Part shown: one piece after another, positions 26,295-34,707 of the stretch
How the letters are laid out: each line of letters starts with the position of its first letter
How positions within the stretch are numbered: the stretch's first letter is position 1
NCBI GenBank assembly: GCA_016841875.1
Contig: JAENYG010000003.1
Coordinates: forward strand, 103,121-166,050
Direction: 5' to 3'
Length of the DNA: 62,930 bases
Origin: Syntrophomonas sp.
GTDB lineage: Bacteria > Bacillota > Syntrophomonadia > Syntrophomonadales > Syntrophomonadaceae
Made by a program: the position numbers and the translations under genes
Notes under the pieces: generated by a model
Told to the model about the DNA's origin: nothing
What the model saw: only the letters and a program-made list of their open reading frames with translations
Database searches by the model: none

Positions 26295-28868
26295 GTGATT
26301 AAGAAAATATTTTCCCGAGCAGCTGCAGTGTTTTTACTCGTGATTTTTACAATGACACAAATACTATGTTTGACTCCAGGGATTGCCTCAGCAGAAACCA
26401 CCTGGGAAACTGTTGGAAGCCCGGGATTTTCAGCGGAAGGAGAATGGGGAGCATATGGAACAAAAATAGCATTAGACAGCAACGATACTCCTTATGTGGT
26501 CTATCAGGATAGCGCCAATGATAATAAGGCTACGGTGATGAAATTTGATGGAACTAGCTGGGTAACGGTAGGAGATGCAGGCTTTTCAGAAGGTTATGCA
26601 GGTTACGTTTCTATAGCAATAAACAGCGACGATGTTCCTTATGTAGTATATGTAGATGATGGAATTGACTCCAGGGCTACTGTAGTGAAGTTTAACGGAA
26701 CAAGCTGGGTGACAGTTGGAGAGGCAGGCTTCACACCAGAATCAACAATGAACACTTCAATAGCAATAGACAGCAGCGATACCCCTTATATAGTCTTTGC
26801 AGATAATGACAGTGATGTAAAGGCTACCGTGATGAAATATAACGGAACAAGTTGGGTGACGGTTGGAGATGCCGGCTTTTCAGAAGGCCAGGCAGATTTC
26901 GATTCCATAGCAATAGATAGCAATGATGTTCCTTATGTGGTTTTTAAGGATTGGGGAATAGATCAAAAGGCTTCCGTAATGAAGTTTAATGGAACGAATT
27001 GGGAATCAGTAGGAGAAACAGGCTGTTCTGAAGGCCAGGCAGGTTACACTTCAATAGCAATAGGCAGCGATGATACTCCTTATGTAGTTTTTAGGGATCA
27101 TGCCCACGGAGCCCAAGCTACGGTGATGATGTACAATGGCACAACTTGGGTGCCAGTTGGAGAGGCAGGTTTTTCAGAAGGTAACATAGCATACCCTTCA
27201 ATAGCCATTACCAACGATGATACTCCTTATGTGGTATATGTAGATGATGCCAATGATTCAAAGGCTAGCGTAATGAAATTTAATGGAACAAGTTGGGTAA
27301 CGGTTGGAGATGCTGGCTTTTCTGAAGGAGAAGTAAGCTACACTTCAACAGTAGTAGACAGCGACGGAAATCCTTATGTGGTTTACAGAGATTATGCCAA
27401 CGGTTACCGGGCGACGGTGATGCGGTATGTTGAATTATCAGAAGATGCTGAAACGCCAACCATTATCACCCAACCGGTAGATGATACGTGCACTGTGGGA
27501 GAAGCAGTATACCTGGCAGTGGAGGCCAGCGTTACCGCAGGAGATCTCTCTTACCAGTGGTACAGCAACACTATAGACAGCAACATTGATGGAACCATTA
27601 TCGACGAAGCGACAGACAACAGCTATTCGCCTCCAACCGCAGAAGCGGGAACGACATATTACTACTGTGTGGTAACTAATACCGACGATTCCTCCCCGGG
27701 AAATACCACCGCCACAGCTGCCAGCGATGCAGCCGAGGTAGTAGTCACTGATTCTAACGTTACACCAGCACCCCTGGCTATTACTACCACAAGCCTGCCG
27801 GATGGCAGGGCAAATAGATCCTACAGCATAACTCTGGAAGCCAGCGGCGGCACTGAGCCTTACACCTGGAACATCACCGGCTTGCCCTCCGAGCTGGATA
27901 TCAATACTGTCACCGGTGAGGTCTATGGCATCCCCGAATCTGCAGGTACATCAACCGTAGAGGCCACGGTATATGACAGCAATAGTGCCTGGGACCTGGT
28001 CACTTTCAACCTTACGATTAGAAATGCTTCAAGTCCAAGCTCAAGTGGATCTAGTAGTTCAAGTGTTGAGCCGCTAAAAATAACTACTGATTATTTACCT
28101 GAAGGTACAGTAGGTGAATTTTACGGTCAGACCGTTTCAGCCAGCGGAGGTACGGAACCTTATACATGGAGTGCCACCGGCCTGCCTGAGGGACTTTCCT
28201 TGAGTTCAGACGGGCTGATAAGCGGTATACCTGCCGAAGAAGGAATTTCAACGCTGGTATTAGAGATATCCGATCGCCAGAATCGGAAAACCTCCAGCAC
28301 CTTGACCCTGAGTGTAAACCCGGCTCCACTCAGTAACCCCCCGGAAGTTATTTTAACTGACATTGCCGGCCACTGGGCTGAGAATAATATTAAACAGATT
28401 GTATCAGAGGGCATCATCAGCGGATATCCGGATAAAACTTTTCTGCCGGATAAGGAAATTACCCGGGCTGAGTTCGTGACCATGCTGGTCAAGGCGTTCA
28501 AACTTGAGCAAAAGGATGGACCCAGATTTGCTGACGTTTCCGGTCATTGGGCCTCAGCTGACATAAAAACCGCAGCTTTTTATGGAATAGTCGATGGATA
28601 TGATTCTACCCTCTTCGGTCCCGATGATTTTATTACCCGTGAGCAAGTAGCAGTTATGATAGTAAGAGCCCTGGAACTTATCCAGACAGGGGAAGAAACA
28701 ACCTTCAACGATCGCGGTTCAATATCCCCCTGGGCCAGAACCGCTGTTGCCGCAGCTGTTTGGCATAATCTTATGACCGGCTATCCGGATAATACCTTCA
28801 GACCTTCAGCTTTCACCACCAGGGCTGAAGCGGCGACGATAACTTACAACGCTTTGTACCAGGAATAA
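26295..28868 (+). CDS. SLH surface protein with seven-repeat propeller-like region and Ig-like domains
   Basis: 857 residues from GTG 26295, 7 bases after AAAGGGAGGG. A signal peptide (MIKKIFSRAAAVFLLVIF) ends near ASA-ET. Residues about 37-380 hold seven repeats of ~47 residues (WVTVGDAGFSEG ... IAIDSNDTPYVVYxD ... KATVMKFNGTS), plausibly one seven-bladed beta-propeller. Next come an Ig-like unit (ITQPVDDTCTVGEAVYL, SYQWYSN) and two putative-Ig (He_PIG) units with the shared ASGGTEPYTW motif, separated by a Ser-rich linker. Three SLH domains (about 692-857, with DIAGHWAENNI, ITRAEFVTML and similar) should anchor it to secondary cell-wall polymers. Probably an adhesin or sensor; no enzyme motif. 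Confidence 0.9.
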   Translation: MIKKIFSRAAAVFLLVIFTMTQILCLTPGIASAETTWETVGSPGFSAEGEWGAYGTKIALDSNDTPYVVYQDSANDNKATVMKFDGTSWVTVGDAGFSEGYAGYVSIAINSDDVPYVVYVDDGIDSRATVVKFNGTSWVTVGEAGFTPESTMNTSIAIDSSDTPYIVFADNDSDVKATVMKYNGTSWVTVGDAGFSEGQADFDSIAIDSNDVPYVVFKDWGIDQKASVMKFNGTNWESVGETGCSEGQAGYTSIAIGSDDTPYVVFRDHAHGAQATVMMYNGTTWVPVGEAGFSEGNIAYPSIAITNDDTPYVVYVDDANDSKASVMKFNGTSWVTVGDAGFSEGEVSYTSTVVDSDGNPYVVYRDYANGYRATVMRYVELSEDAETPTIITQPVDDTCTVGEAVYLAVEASVTAGDLSYQWYSNTIDSNIDGTIIDEATDNSYSPPTAEAGTTYYYCVVTNTDDSSPGNTTATAASDAAEVVVTDSNVTPAPLAITTTSLPDGRANRSYSITLEASGGTEPYTWNITGLPSELDINTVTGEVYGIPESAGTSTVEATVYDSNSAWDLVTFNLTIRNASSPSSSGSSSSSVEPLKITTDYLPEGTVGEFYGQTVSASGGTEPYTWSATGLPEGLSLSSDGLISGIPAEEGISTLVLEISDRQNRKTSSTLTLSVNPAPLSNPPEVILTDIAGHWAENNIKQIVSEGIISGYPDKTFLPDKEITRAEFVTMLVKAFKLEQKDGPRFADVSGHWASADIKTAAFYGIVDGYDSTLFGPDDFITREQVAVMIVRALELIQTGEETTFNDRGSISPWARTAVAAAVWHNLMTGYPDNTFRPSAFTTRAEAATITYNALYQE
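26395..27430 (+). repeat. Seven tandem ~141-bp coding repeats
   Basis: In-gene repeats with the recurring phrases GGAACAAGCTGGGT, GATACTCCTTATGTGGT and AAGGCTACGGTGATGAA. Nucleotide similarity between units is high enough to allow copy-number change by recombination. Confidence 0.7.
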
Positions 28869-28890
28869 ACAGTTTTGTAATAGGCTTTTT

Positions 28891-28932
28891 AAAGGGGCTG
28901 TCTCAAGAGTAGAGGCAGCCCCTTTTACCTTT
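28891..28932 (+). terminator. Rho-independent terminator of the SLH gene
   Basis: AAAGGGGCTG (28891-28900) pairs perfectly with CAGCCCCTTT (28916-28925), followed by TTACCTTTT, 22 bases after the stop codon. Confidence 0.85.
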
Positions 28933-29024
28933 TCGCCAAATTTATTTATTTTTACTGCTGCTTTATTGATAGAGCTTACGCATGTTATAAGAAGATACGA
29001 AAAAGCTTGGGGTTAGAACAATAC

Positions 29025-30101
29025 TCAATTTAAGATCGCTGCGTATTGCGGCCAAACACCTGCAGGTACCGTAGCAATTGACTCACTTATCCTGGTATCA
29101 ATGATTGATACTGTATTGCTCCCTGAATTACAAACTACAAGAAATCTGCCATCAGCAGTTAATGCCATCCCTTTTGGTAATTGTTCTACTGTGATCGTTC
29201 CTATTTGCAGGTGGGAAAAAACATCAACAACCTCCACATAATCAGCTGCATAATTGCTGACATAGGCGATATTTTCGCAGAAGTTAAAAACAACATGCCA
29301 GGGTACTCCTCTATCCAAGTCAATATCATTTGGCGAAGCTTCAGCAATGATGGTGTTGATTGCGCTAAGGGTATAACTATTACTGTTTGCTGCCAGGGCC
29401 AGGGTATTTCTCCTGGCAACAGCTATTCCAATCGGAATACGTCCCACATCTATATATTTTAGGGGCAGGTTTACTTTAAGATCGACCACGGCGACCTTTT
29501 TCGTTTCATAGTCGCTCAGGGTTACAAAGGCCAGCCTGCCGTCAGCTGTAATGTCTAGTTCCAAAGGGGCTGACCCATTCGGAAGAGAAACCTCAGTTAC
29601 CACCTGCTTATGAATCGCATCAACAACTGATATATTGTGAGTTGTCTCGTTTACGACATAAATCCATCTTCCGTCAGGTGAGACCTTGACTCCATTGGGA
29701 CGAGCAGCTGTAAAAGAATCTGTATTAAGATTAATTGTATGAACGACCTGATTGATACGGGTAGAGATCACTGACAGGGACTCGTCGCCCATATTTGATA
29801 CATATACAAATCTCCTGTCCGGACTTATAGTTATACCATAAGGATAAGAACCTACCGGTATATCCAGGATTTTAGACTTGGTAGGTATCTCAATCATAGA
29901 TACCGTATGGCTCATAAAATTACTCACATAAGCCAGTGGCCTGCGATAGTATCCAGGGTGCCCGGCACCTTTTTCCTGGCTCGGGGGAGGAGGAACTGCC
30001 GCCTGTATTTTCAAATTTTCGGCAAGCTTTTGCTCAAGTTCACTTCCTTCAATGATCCCCGGCAGTCTGATTGGCACTTCATTTTCTTGGTTCATAGACA
30101 T
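29025..30101 (-). CDS. YVTN-type beta-propeller repeat protein
   Basis: 358 residues. After a 50-residue proline-containing N-terminus there are about six to seven propeller repeats of ~42 residues: PLAYVSNFMSHTVSMIEIPT, RRFVYVSNMGDESLSVIST, RWIYVVNETTHNISVVDA, NIAYVSNYAADYVEVVDV, RFLVVCNSGSNTVSIIDT, each followed by a phrase like PVGSYPYGITISPDG. YVTN/40-residue propellers are usually exported surface proteins, but no signal peptide or anchor is visible here, so location is unclear. AGGAGGAG precedes the ATG. Ligand unknown; most likely a protein-interaction scaffold. Confidence 0.88.
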   Translation of the reverse strand: MSMNQENEVPIRLPGIIEGSELEQKLAENLKIQAAVPPPPSQEKGAGHPGYYRRPLAYVSNFMSHTVSMIEIPTKSKILDIPVGSYPYGITISPDRRFVYVSNMGDESLSVISTRINQVVHTINLNTDSFTAARPNGVKVSPDGRWIYVVNETTHNISVVDAIHKQVVTEVSLPNGSAPLELDITADGRLAFVTLSDYETKKVAVVDLKVNLPLKYIDVGRIPIGIAVARRNTLALAANSNSYTLSAINTIIAEASPNDIDLDRGVPWHVVFNFCENIAYVSNYAADYVEVVDVFSHLQIGTITVEQLPKGMALTADGRFLVVCNSGSNTVSIIDTRISESIATVPAGVWPQYAAILN

Positions 30102-30169
30102 AAAACTACTCCTCCTAGCTGAGCAATTGCTTTACTCAAAAATATGCTTGATTACATTCTTTGGTTACT

Positions 30170-30418
30170 TTAATAATTTTTACCATGCGTGATCTTATAC
30201 TCCTCAGGAATACTGCTTATAGGTAAAGATTTTCCATTTGGTTGGTAATTCGCGTATAATGGTTTGGTAAGCAGCCGGCTATGAACCCTGTGATTTTTGT
30301 GATCCAAATGAACCTTTGCCTGATGATATGTGGAGTACTGATCAGGTAGAAAAATAGGGCAGGGGAAGGTATGCCATCTCGCATTCCCTTTTGCACGAGC
30401 AGGATAATTGGGAGTCAA
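30170..30418 (-). pseudogene. Possible decayed IS21-like transposase fragment
   Basis: An 82-codon frame without a ribosome site contains HQAKVHLDHKNHRVHS, similar in spacing to the AKVHPDYHV segment that precedes the C-terminal barrel of IS21/Mu-type transposases. The downstream part loses similarity, perhaps through frameshift. No start, catalytic DDE residue or partner istB is seen. It could equally be a chance frame. Confidence 0.22.
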
Positions 30419-30660
30419 TGTTGAACGATAAATTGCAGGCTGTCTTTTTGTAATACAGAAGTGATCTCAAATGATTCTTTTAACCTTTTCAACAGAGTTC
30501 TGACCTTGATAATGCTAACCCGAATATTAAGGAATATAGTGACTACCTTTTACCTCCGAAGTAAAAGAAAGTCCATTGGCTTCGCACCAAGAATGCTTAA
30601 TGCAGGGCAAAGTTTTTTATCTGCCGGTTGACTATAATTATTTATAATGGAGGTTTAGTA
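30419..30660. other. Spacer upstream of the 441-residue gene
   Basis: Together with the decayed stretch before it, about 560 bases lack an intact gene. A 7-bp stem CTTTTAC (30547-30553) / GTAAAAG (30561-30567) is present without a T run. The promoter of the next gene could not be placed. Confidence 0.35.
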
Positions 30661-31986
30661 ATGATAGTGACGCCAGAACAAATAATAAAAAAGTATTTTC
30701 CTGAACCGATAGAAACAACCAGGGATCTGTATGCCCGTTTAGGTCTGATTGAATACGGTTATCCCTATTTAAATTGGCTAAAAGACTTGGAAGAACATTG
30801 CCTCTCAAAATATGTGGATGATTCAGAGTACAAAATTCTGCCTGATGACGAGGAAAACTTCTGGATCAGCGAAAAGGCGTTTCGGACTATTATAGAAACC
30901 AGCCCGTCTAAAATAGGTGATGAGATCAGAAATTGCGTGGCATATATCTCCAGAAAAGTTGCTACAGACCCCACCTTTGCAAGACAACTGCAGGACCAAC
31001 TTGATCAAGAAGCTGGCATTGAAAAAGTAACACCCAAAGTTTCCAAAACTCTAAAATCTCAATATAATAAGTCCGGGCAAGATGCCTTTGAATTCTCGGT
31101 TAGAACTGATAACCGGCTTAATATAGATATTGTTTCCGGTTACAATTTCCAGCCAGGGCAGAAAATCAAGGATGCTGGTTTCTTGTTTAAACTTGTAGCA
31201 GAAAACGGTGTTCCTTACCATATAATTGATATTGTTTTATCTCTCACTAACGACCATACACTCTCATATCGGACTGTATGGTGCTGCAGCGAAGAACGCC
31301 AACGATACGGCGCCATCCTTACCAATAGAATCATCAGGGTGAACCTATTTGAAGATAATAAGAAGCTAGTTGATAGTTATAATTATATTGTGGGTCCGTC
31401 TGAGATAAGAACCTTGGAACTTGAACTTGAAAATGCATTAAAACTGCTTCTGGAAATTAACCTGGATGAAATAGATCTTGACCAGCTGGGAGAAAAAATA
31501 TTACTTCGTTACAATCTAAATGATCAGGCTTATGCCCAGGCCATTAAGGCAGTGATCCCCACTATGGCAGAATATCGAGCCAAAGGTAGTGCTGATATGA
31601 TAGAATCTGCATTTCGTGATGCAGTAGATCAATACTGGGAATATTACGTTTTGCGGCCTGATCCTACCAAGGATTTTGCAGATGACCTGGATCAAATGAT
31701 CAAAGATCGTATACCACGGATTACTCTTGCCTTGACAGTCGCAAATATGCTTGATTACGGTGATCTGTTCGATAAATACTTTAAGCACAGATTCACTAAT
31801 AACCAAAAGGAAGCACTCTTGATCGAAGGTAATCTACGGCTAATATATAGCTTGGCAGAAGCAACAGAATTTGACCCAAGCACTGCTCCTGACCAGCGCA
31901 TAGTTGATATGTGTGCCTTTATTATTGATCATCTTGATTTTATGAAAAGAATGTTAATTGAAATGGGTCATTGGCCGAGCAAGTAA
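30661..31986 (+). CDS. Orphan hypothetical protein (441 aa)
   Basis: Start ATG 30661 lies 7 bases after GGAGG; an upstream in-frame ATG at 30628 has no site. The protein is soluble and acidic with no signal peptide or membrane segment. An N-terminal helical part (1-130) is followed by a beta-rich centre (about 140-240, including VPYHIIDIVLSLTNDHTLSYRTVWCC and the Cys-Cys pair) and a long helical C-terminus (about 260-441). I recognise no family or catalytic motif. The stop codon is followed 13 bases later by a very strong palindromic hairpin that probably ends transcription. It looks intact and translated, with ordinary codon use. Confidence 0.65.
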   Translation: MIVTPEQIIKKYFPEPIETTRDLYARLGLIEYGYPYLNWLKDLEEHCLSKYVDDSEYKILPDDEENFWISEKAFRTIIETSPSKIGDEIRNCVAYISRKVATDPTFARQLQDQLDQEAGIEKVTPKVSKTLKSQYNKSGQDAFEFSVRTDNRLNIDIVSGYNFQPGQKIKDAGFLFKLVAENGVPYHIIDIVLSLTNDHTLSYRTVWCCSEERQRYGAILTNRIIRVNLFEDNKKLVDSYNYIVGPSEIRTLELELENALKLLLEINLDEIDLDQLGEKILLRYNLNDQAYAQAIKAVIPTMAEYRAKGSADMIESAFRDAVDQYWEYYVLRPDPTKDFADDLDQMIKDRIPRITLALTVANMLDYGDLFDKYFKHRFTNNQKEALLIEGNLRLIYSLAEATEFDPSTAPDQRIVDMCAFIIDHLDFMKRMLIEMGHWPSK

Positions 31987-31998
31987 TAAGATGTAATA

Positions 31999-32104
31999 GG
32001 GGACACGGGGACAGGTTCCTTGTCCCACAGGTTCAATTTATTGGTGGGACAAGGAACCTGTCCCCGTGTCCCTTTATCCCCGTGTCCCTTTATCCCCGTG
32101 TCCC
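31999..32104. repeat. Long REP-like inverted repeat with tandem tail; likely terminator
   Basis: Two perfect 29-bp arms (32000-32028 and 32044-32072) starting GGGACACGGGGACAGG enclose a 15-base loop. Two direct copies of TTTATCCCCGTGTCCC follow (32073-32104). The hairpin starts just after the gene ending at 31986. It shares the GAACCTGTCCCC core with the copy at 34269-34344. Confidence 0.85.
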
Positions 32105-32136
32105 TTCGAGGTCAATTACCCTCGTTTTCAGTGACC

Positions 32137-32274
32137 TTATTTTTGTTTTTTCCACTTTTTATAAACATCGTCAGGGAGGGGCATATAGAAGTCAATGGCC
32201 CCGGCTGGGTCCTCGATTGGACGAATATCATCATCCATATTGAAGCTGGACCCTGTTTTTTTTCCGCTTTTCAT
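32137..32274 (-). CDS. 45-residue small protein with own promoter, unknown function
   Basis: A complete small gene: AGGAGGTG lies 9 bases before ATG 32274, and a promoter-operator lies about 50 bases upstream. The product begins MKSGKKTGSSFNMDDD, continues IRPIEDPAGAIDFYMPLPDD and ends VYKKWKKQK. It has basic ends, an acidic centre and an aromatic/proline patch (DFYMPLPDDVY). It has no signal peptide or membrane segment and no recognised family. It may be a small regulator, antitoxin-like peptide or protein-interaction peptide. It lies upstream of and convergent with the 441-residue orphan gene, across the palindromic repeat. Confidence 0.65.
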   Translation of the reverse strand: MKSGKKTGSSFNMDDDIRPIEDPAGAIDFYMPLPDDVYKKWKKQK

Positions 32275-32327
32275 TTTAAATATCACCTCCTAATAAGTTC
32301 TGTTATTATTTTGCCCGCGTATTGTTT

Positions 32328-32365
32328 TTTATCTCGCCCACTTTTTGTAAAGTCAACGAGATAAA
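32328..32365 (-). promoter_or_regulatory. Promoter and operator-like inverted repeat for the 45-residue gene
   Basis: On the minus strand TTGACT (32356-32351), a 17-base spacer and GATAAA (32333-32328) form a sigma-A-type promoter. A perfect 9-bp inverted repeat, TTTATCTCG and CGAGATAAA, covers 32328-32336 and 32357-32365; one arm includes the -10 box and the other abuts the -35 box. Confidence 0.6.
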
Positions 32366-32555
32366 CCATTCAGAACAGATCAGGAATCAATTTATTTAGT
32401 TTAAATTTAGGCATTTACAGAGGGAGAATATTAGGGGGACGGGGTTGTTGACAACTTTTCAATTCTCAGGCAACTATACTCTGGGGTAACAAGAATAATT
32501 AAAGGGATCTATCCTACCAAAAAACTCGGTTCTTTCAAGGTATTACCCAACTTCA

Positions 32556-33437
32556 TTAAATTACTGCTACCGTATTGACCAGTCTCCCTATCCCTTCAAT
32601 ATAGCATTCGACTATATCGCCATTATTAAGGAACTTATGAGGCTCGAAACCCATACCGACTCCGCTCGGTGTTCCCGTGCAAATAATGTCTCCTGGTTTA
32701 AGAGTCATACCTTTGGATAGGTCGCTGATGATATAAGGTATATCAAAAATCATATTACCGGTATTAGAGTTCTGTCTTAATTCGCCATTGATACGGCATT
32801 GAATATTCAGTTCCACCGGAAAAGGAATTGCATTTTTATGGACTAGGGCTGGGCCCATGGGACAAAAAGTATCCAGGCTTTTTCCTTTATACCATTGCTT
32901 GTGTTTTCCTTGCAGATCACGAGCAGTAACATCATTGACTATGGTATAGCCCCAGACATATTCTTCGGCTTCGTCCGCTTTAATGTTGGTTCCTTCTTTG
33001 GCAATAACTACGGCCAGTTCAACTTCATAATCGACCTGGCAGGTATTTTGACAGGAAAACCTTATATCATCACCATGAGCTATGGCCGGCGATGCCATCT
33101 TGGTAAAATAAATGGGAGCGCTGGGTATTCCAGTATCTGATATTTTAGTCATCTTGATCTCCCGGGCGTGTTCCTCGTAATTTTTACCCAGGCAGATAAC
33201 ATTTCTTCTTGGATAGGGAATCGGGGCCAAGAGTTTAACAGAATCTACTGGAAGCGAGGTTATTTTATTATCAACCATTATACTTTCAATTTCATCCAAT
33301 AAATCCGCTGTCGTATTCTCTATTAAATCGAGCATGGAATTGATCTTTACACTTAGATTATTTTGTAATGGGATCACTTTATCTCCTGCCAATACGCCAA
33401 CTTGCTCACCCCTGGAAAAGTAACTTATAAACTTCAT
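32556..33437 (-). CDS. Fumarylacetoacetate hydrolase (FAH) family protein
   Basis: 293 residues from ATG 33437, 8 bases after GGAGG; an upstream in-frame GTG at 33452 overlaps that region. FAH-fold features: NVICLGKNYEEHAREI near 80-95, the metal ligands in the QVDYEVELAVVI segment (E-x-E), WGYTIVNDVTARDLQ, KSLDTFCPMGPALV and CTGTPSGVGMGF. Members hydrolyse, hydrate or decarboxylate beta-diketo or 2-oxo acids with a Mg2+/Mn2+ ion (fumarylpyruvate, 2-hydroxyhepta-2,4-diene-1,7-dioate, oxaloacetate). The substrate cannot be inferred because neighbours are unrelated. Cytosolic, stand-alone gene. Confidence 0.9.
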   Translation of the reverse strand: MKFISYFSRGEQVGVLAGDKVIPLQNNLSVKINSMLDLIENTTADLLDEIESIMVDNKITSLPVDSVKLLAPIPYPRRNVICLGKNYEEHAREIKMTKISDTGIPSAPIYFTKMASPAIAHGDDIRFSCQNTCQVDYEVELAVVIAKEGTNIKADEAEEYVWGYTIVNDVTARDLQGKHKQWYKGKSLDTFCPMGPALVHKNAIPFPVELNIQCRINGELRQNSNTGNMIFDIPYIISDLSKGMTLKPGDIICTGTPSGVGMGFEPHKFLNNGDIVECYIEGIGRLVNTVAVI

Positions 33438-33751
33438 TTTAGCTTCCTCCACATTGTGAATTATTTATGTCCTGATAGCCGAGATCTTAACAATTAGTAT
33501 ATTTCCTATTTTATTTTACCGTATTTTGCCTCAACTAATCTCCAAAGCGTTATGTATACTAATTAGCAATATAAAATAGATGATTGATTAAAGGTAATTA
33601 ATTGTTTTATCGAGATAAGAAAATAGACGATAACTTGGCTTAAAAGCCTGACCTGGTAAAATATAGAAATACCTAAAGCTATTGAGCAACGAGCGATAAC
33701 AAGAGAACCGTCTCCTGTCGTATACAAGGACAAATACCGGAGGGAATGCAT
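33438..33751. other. Intergenic region between divergent genes
   Basis: 314 bases with no coding remnant or recognised regulatory motif beyond general AT richness; promoters of both flanking genes should be here. Confidence 0.35.
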
Positions 33752-34270
33752 TTGGAAAAAGTACTTGTGGTGAATGACAGTCGCTTAGAACGACTTGTAT
33801 TGAAAGACCTCATCAGCAGTATGGGCTATGCGGTAGAATCCAGCGATGATATCAATAGTATCGCCACCATAGAAGGTTATCGTCCAGATATAATCATTGC
33901 TAATCAAACCATGAATTATATACAGGGGATTGACCTGATTCGTCTTGTTAAGGATAAATATACGGGTATTCGTTGTTATCTTTCTTCGTGTAGTGTTCTC
34001 CCGGAGTCTACTCTAGCTAATGACATAGAAGGCTACTTCCAGACTCCCATTAGCCCTAGGGATTTGGAACAGATTTTGAGGGAGGAAGTTCAAAGCACCG
34101 CTAATTCCGCTGATAAAAACTCCACTTTCTTAAACCAGCACAGGGTATCCAGCAAGGAAGAGATACTTACTAAGAATAGCTTATCCTTTTGTCCATTTTG
34201 CGGAGAGCGTCTCCCTGATCACTCCCGCACCTTTACTTTTTGTTCTTTCTGTGGTGCCAGGTTGCCTTAG
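33752..34270 (+). CDS. Degenerate response-regulator receiver fused to zinc ribbons
   Basis: 172 residues. TTG 33752 is 8 bases after GGAGG; ATG 33746 is too close to that site. Residues 1-115 have the CheY-like order (VLVVNDSRLERLVLKDLISSMGY ... PDIIIANQTMNYIQGIDLIRLVK), but the phosphoacceptor Asp is Asn (IIANQTM), the usual acidic pair reads ND, and the conserved Lys-Pro is TP (FQTPIS). So it is a pseudo-receiver that should not be phosphorylated. The C-terminus carries two CxxC pairs (CPFCGERLP and CSFCGARLP) that would bind one zinc ion. Role unknown; probably a protein- or nucleic-acid-binding adaptor. The stop codon begins a palindromic repeat. Confidence 0.75.
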   Translation: MEKVLVVNDSRLERLVLKDLISSMGYAVESSDDINSIATIEGYRPDIIIANQTMNYIQGIDLIRLVKDKYTGIRCYLSSCSVLPESTLANDIEGYFQTPISPRDLEQILREEVQSTANSADKNSTFLNQHRVSSKEEILTKNSLSFCPFCGERLPDHSRTFTFCSFCGARLP

Positions 34271-34344
34271 TGGGAAACGGGGACAGGTTCCTTTTCCCAG
34301 TTCCGATAACTAGTGGGAAAACGAACCTGTCCCCGTTTCCCACT
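34269..34344. repeat. REP-like inverted repeat
   Basis: Arms 34269-34299 and 34313-34344 (AGTGGGAAACGGGGACAGG ... with the reverse copy ending GTTTCCCACT) pair almost completely. It shares the ACAGGTTCC/GAACCTGTCCCC core with 31999-32104, and sits between convergent gene ends. Confidence 0.8.
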
Positions 34345-34362
34345 GTTAACATTGACCTATGT

Positions 34363-34491
34363 CTAATTGATAAATATAGTCTTGGATTCTCCATCCCACC
34401 TAACATCTGCTCCTAAACTTTCTGCAAGAAAAACATACAACCATTCCCATCTTGCACTATCAATAAGTGGCAAGGCAGGGGAGGAAACCAT
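34363..34491 (-). pseudogene. Remnant of a copper-amine-oxidase N-terminal-like (stalk) domain
   Basis: A 42-codon frame ends LAESLGADVRWDGESKTIFIN followed by TAG. This is the typical end of the copper amine oxidase N-terminal-like domain of Clostridia exported proteins (compare IAEALGAEVEWDEENQVV in the gene at 43342). The upstream part of the domain (VPVRF and before) is lost, and no strong ribosome site precedes the ATG at 34491. The rest of the 34345-34707 interval shows nothing else. Confidence 0.5.
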
Positions 34492-34707
34492 CAGCCCTGC
34501 GCCATTTTAGAAATTTGTACCTTGTTCAACGGAAGGCGGTCCATGGTATAATTTACCTATAATATGTCTAAAATTTGTGGAATTACTTGGTAAGCATCAG
34601 GTGTGGTTTTCACTTGAAATGTGTTGCCTAATTATACATTCTGACATACTTTTAGCAGCCCTGGTAATATGTAATACCCAGTAATTTCTCGAAAGGAGAT
34701 GGCCACT

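Noticed and set aside
32073-32104. Direct repeats that could suggest a CRISPR array
   Set aside because: Only two adjacent copies of a 16-base unit without spacers; they extend the neighbouring palindrome.
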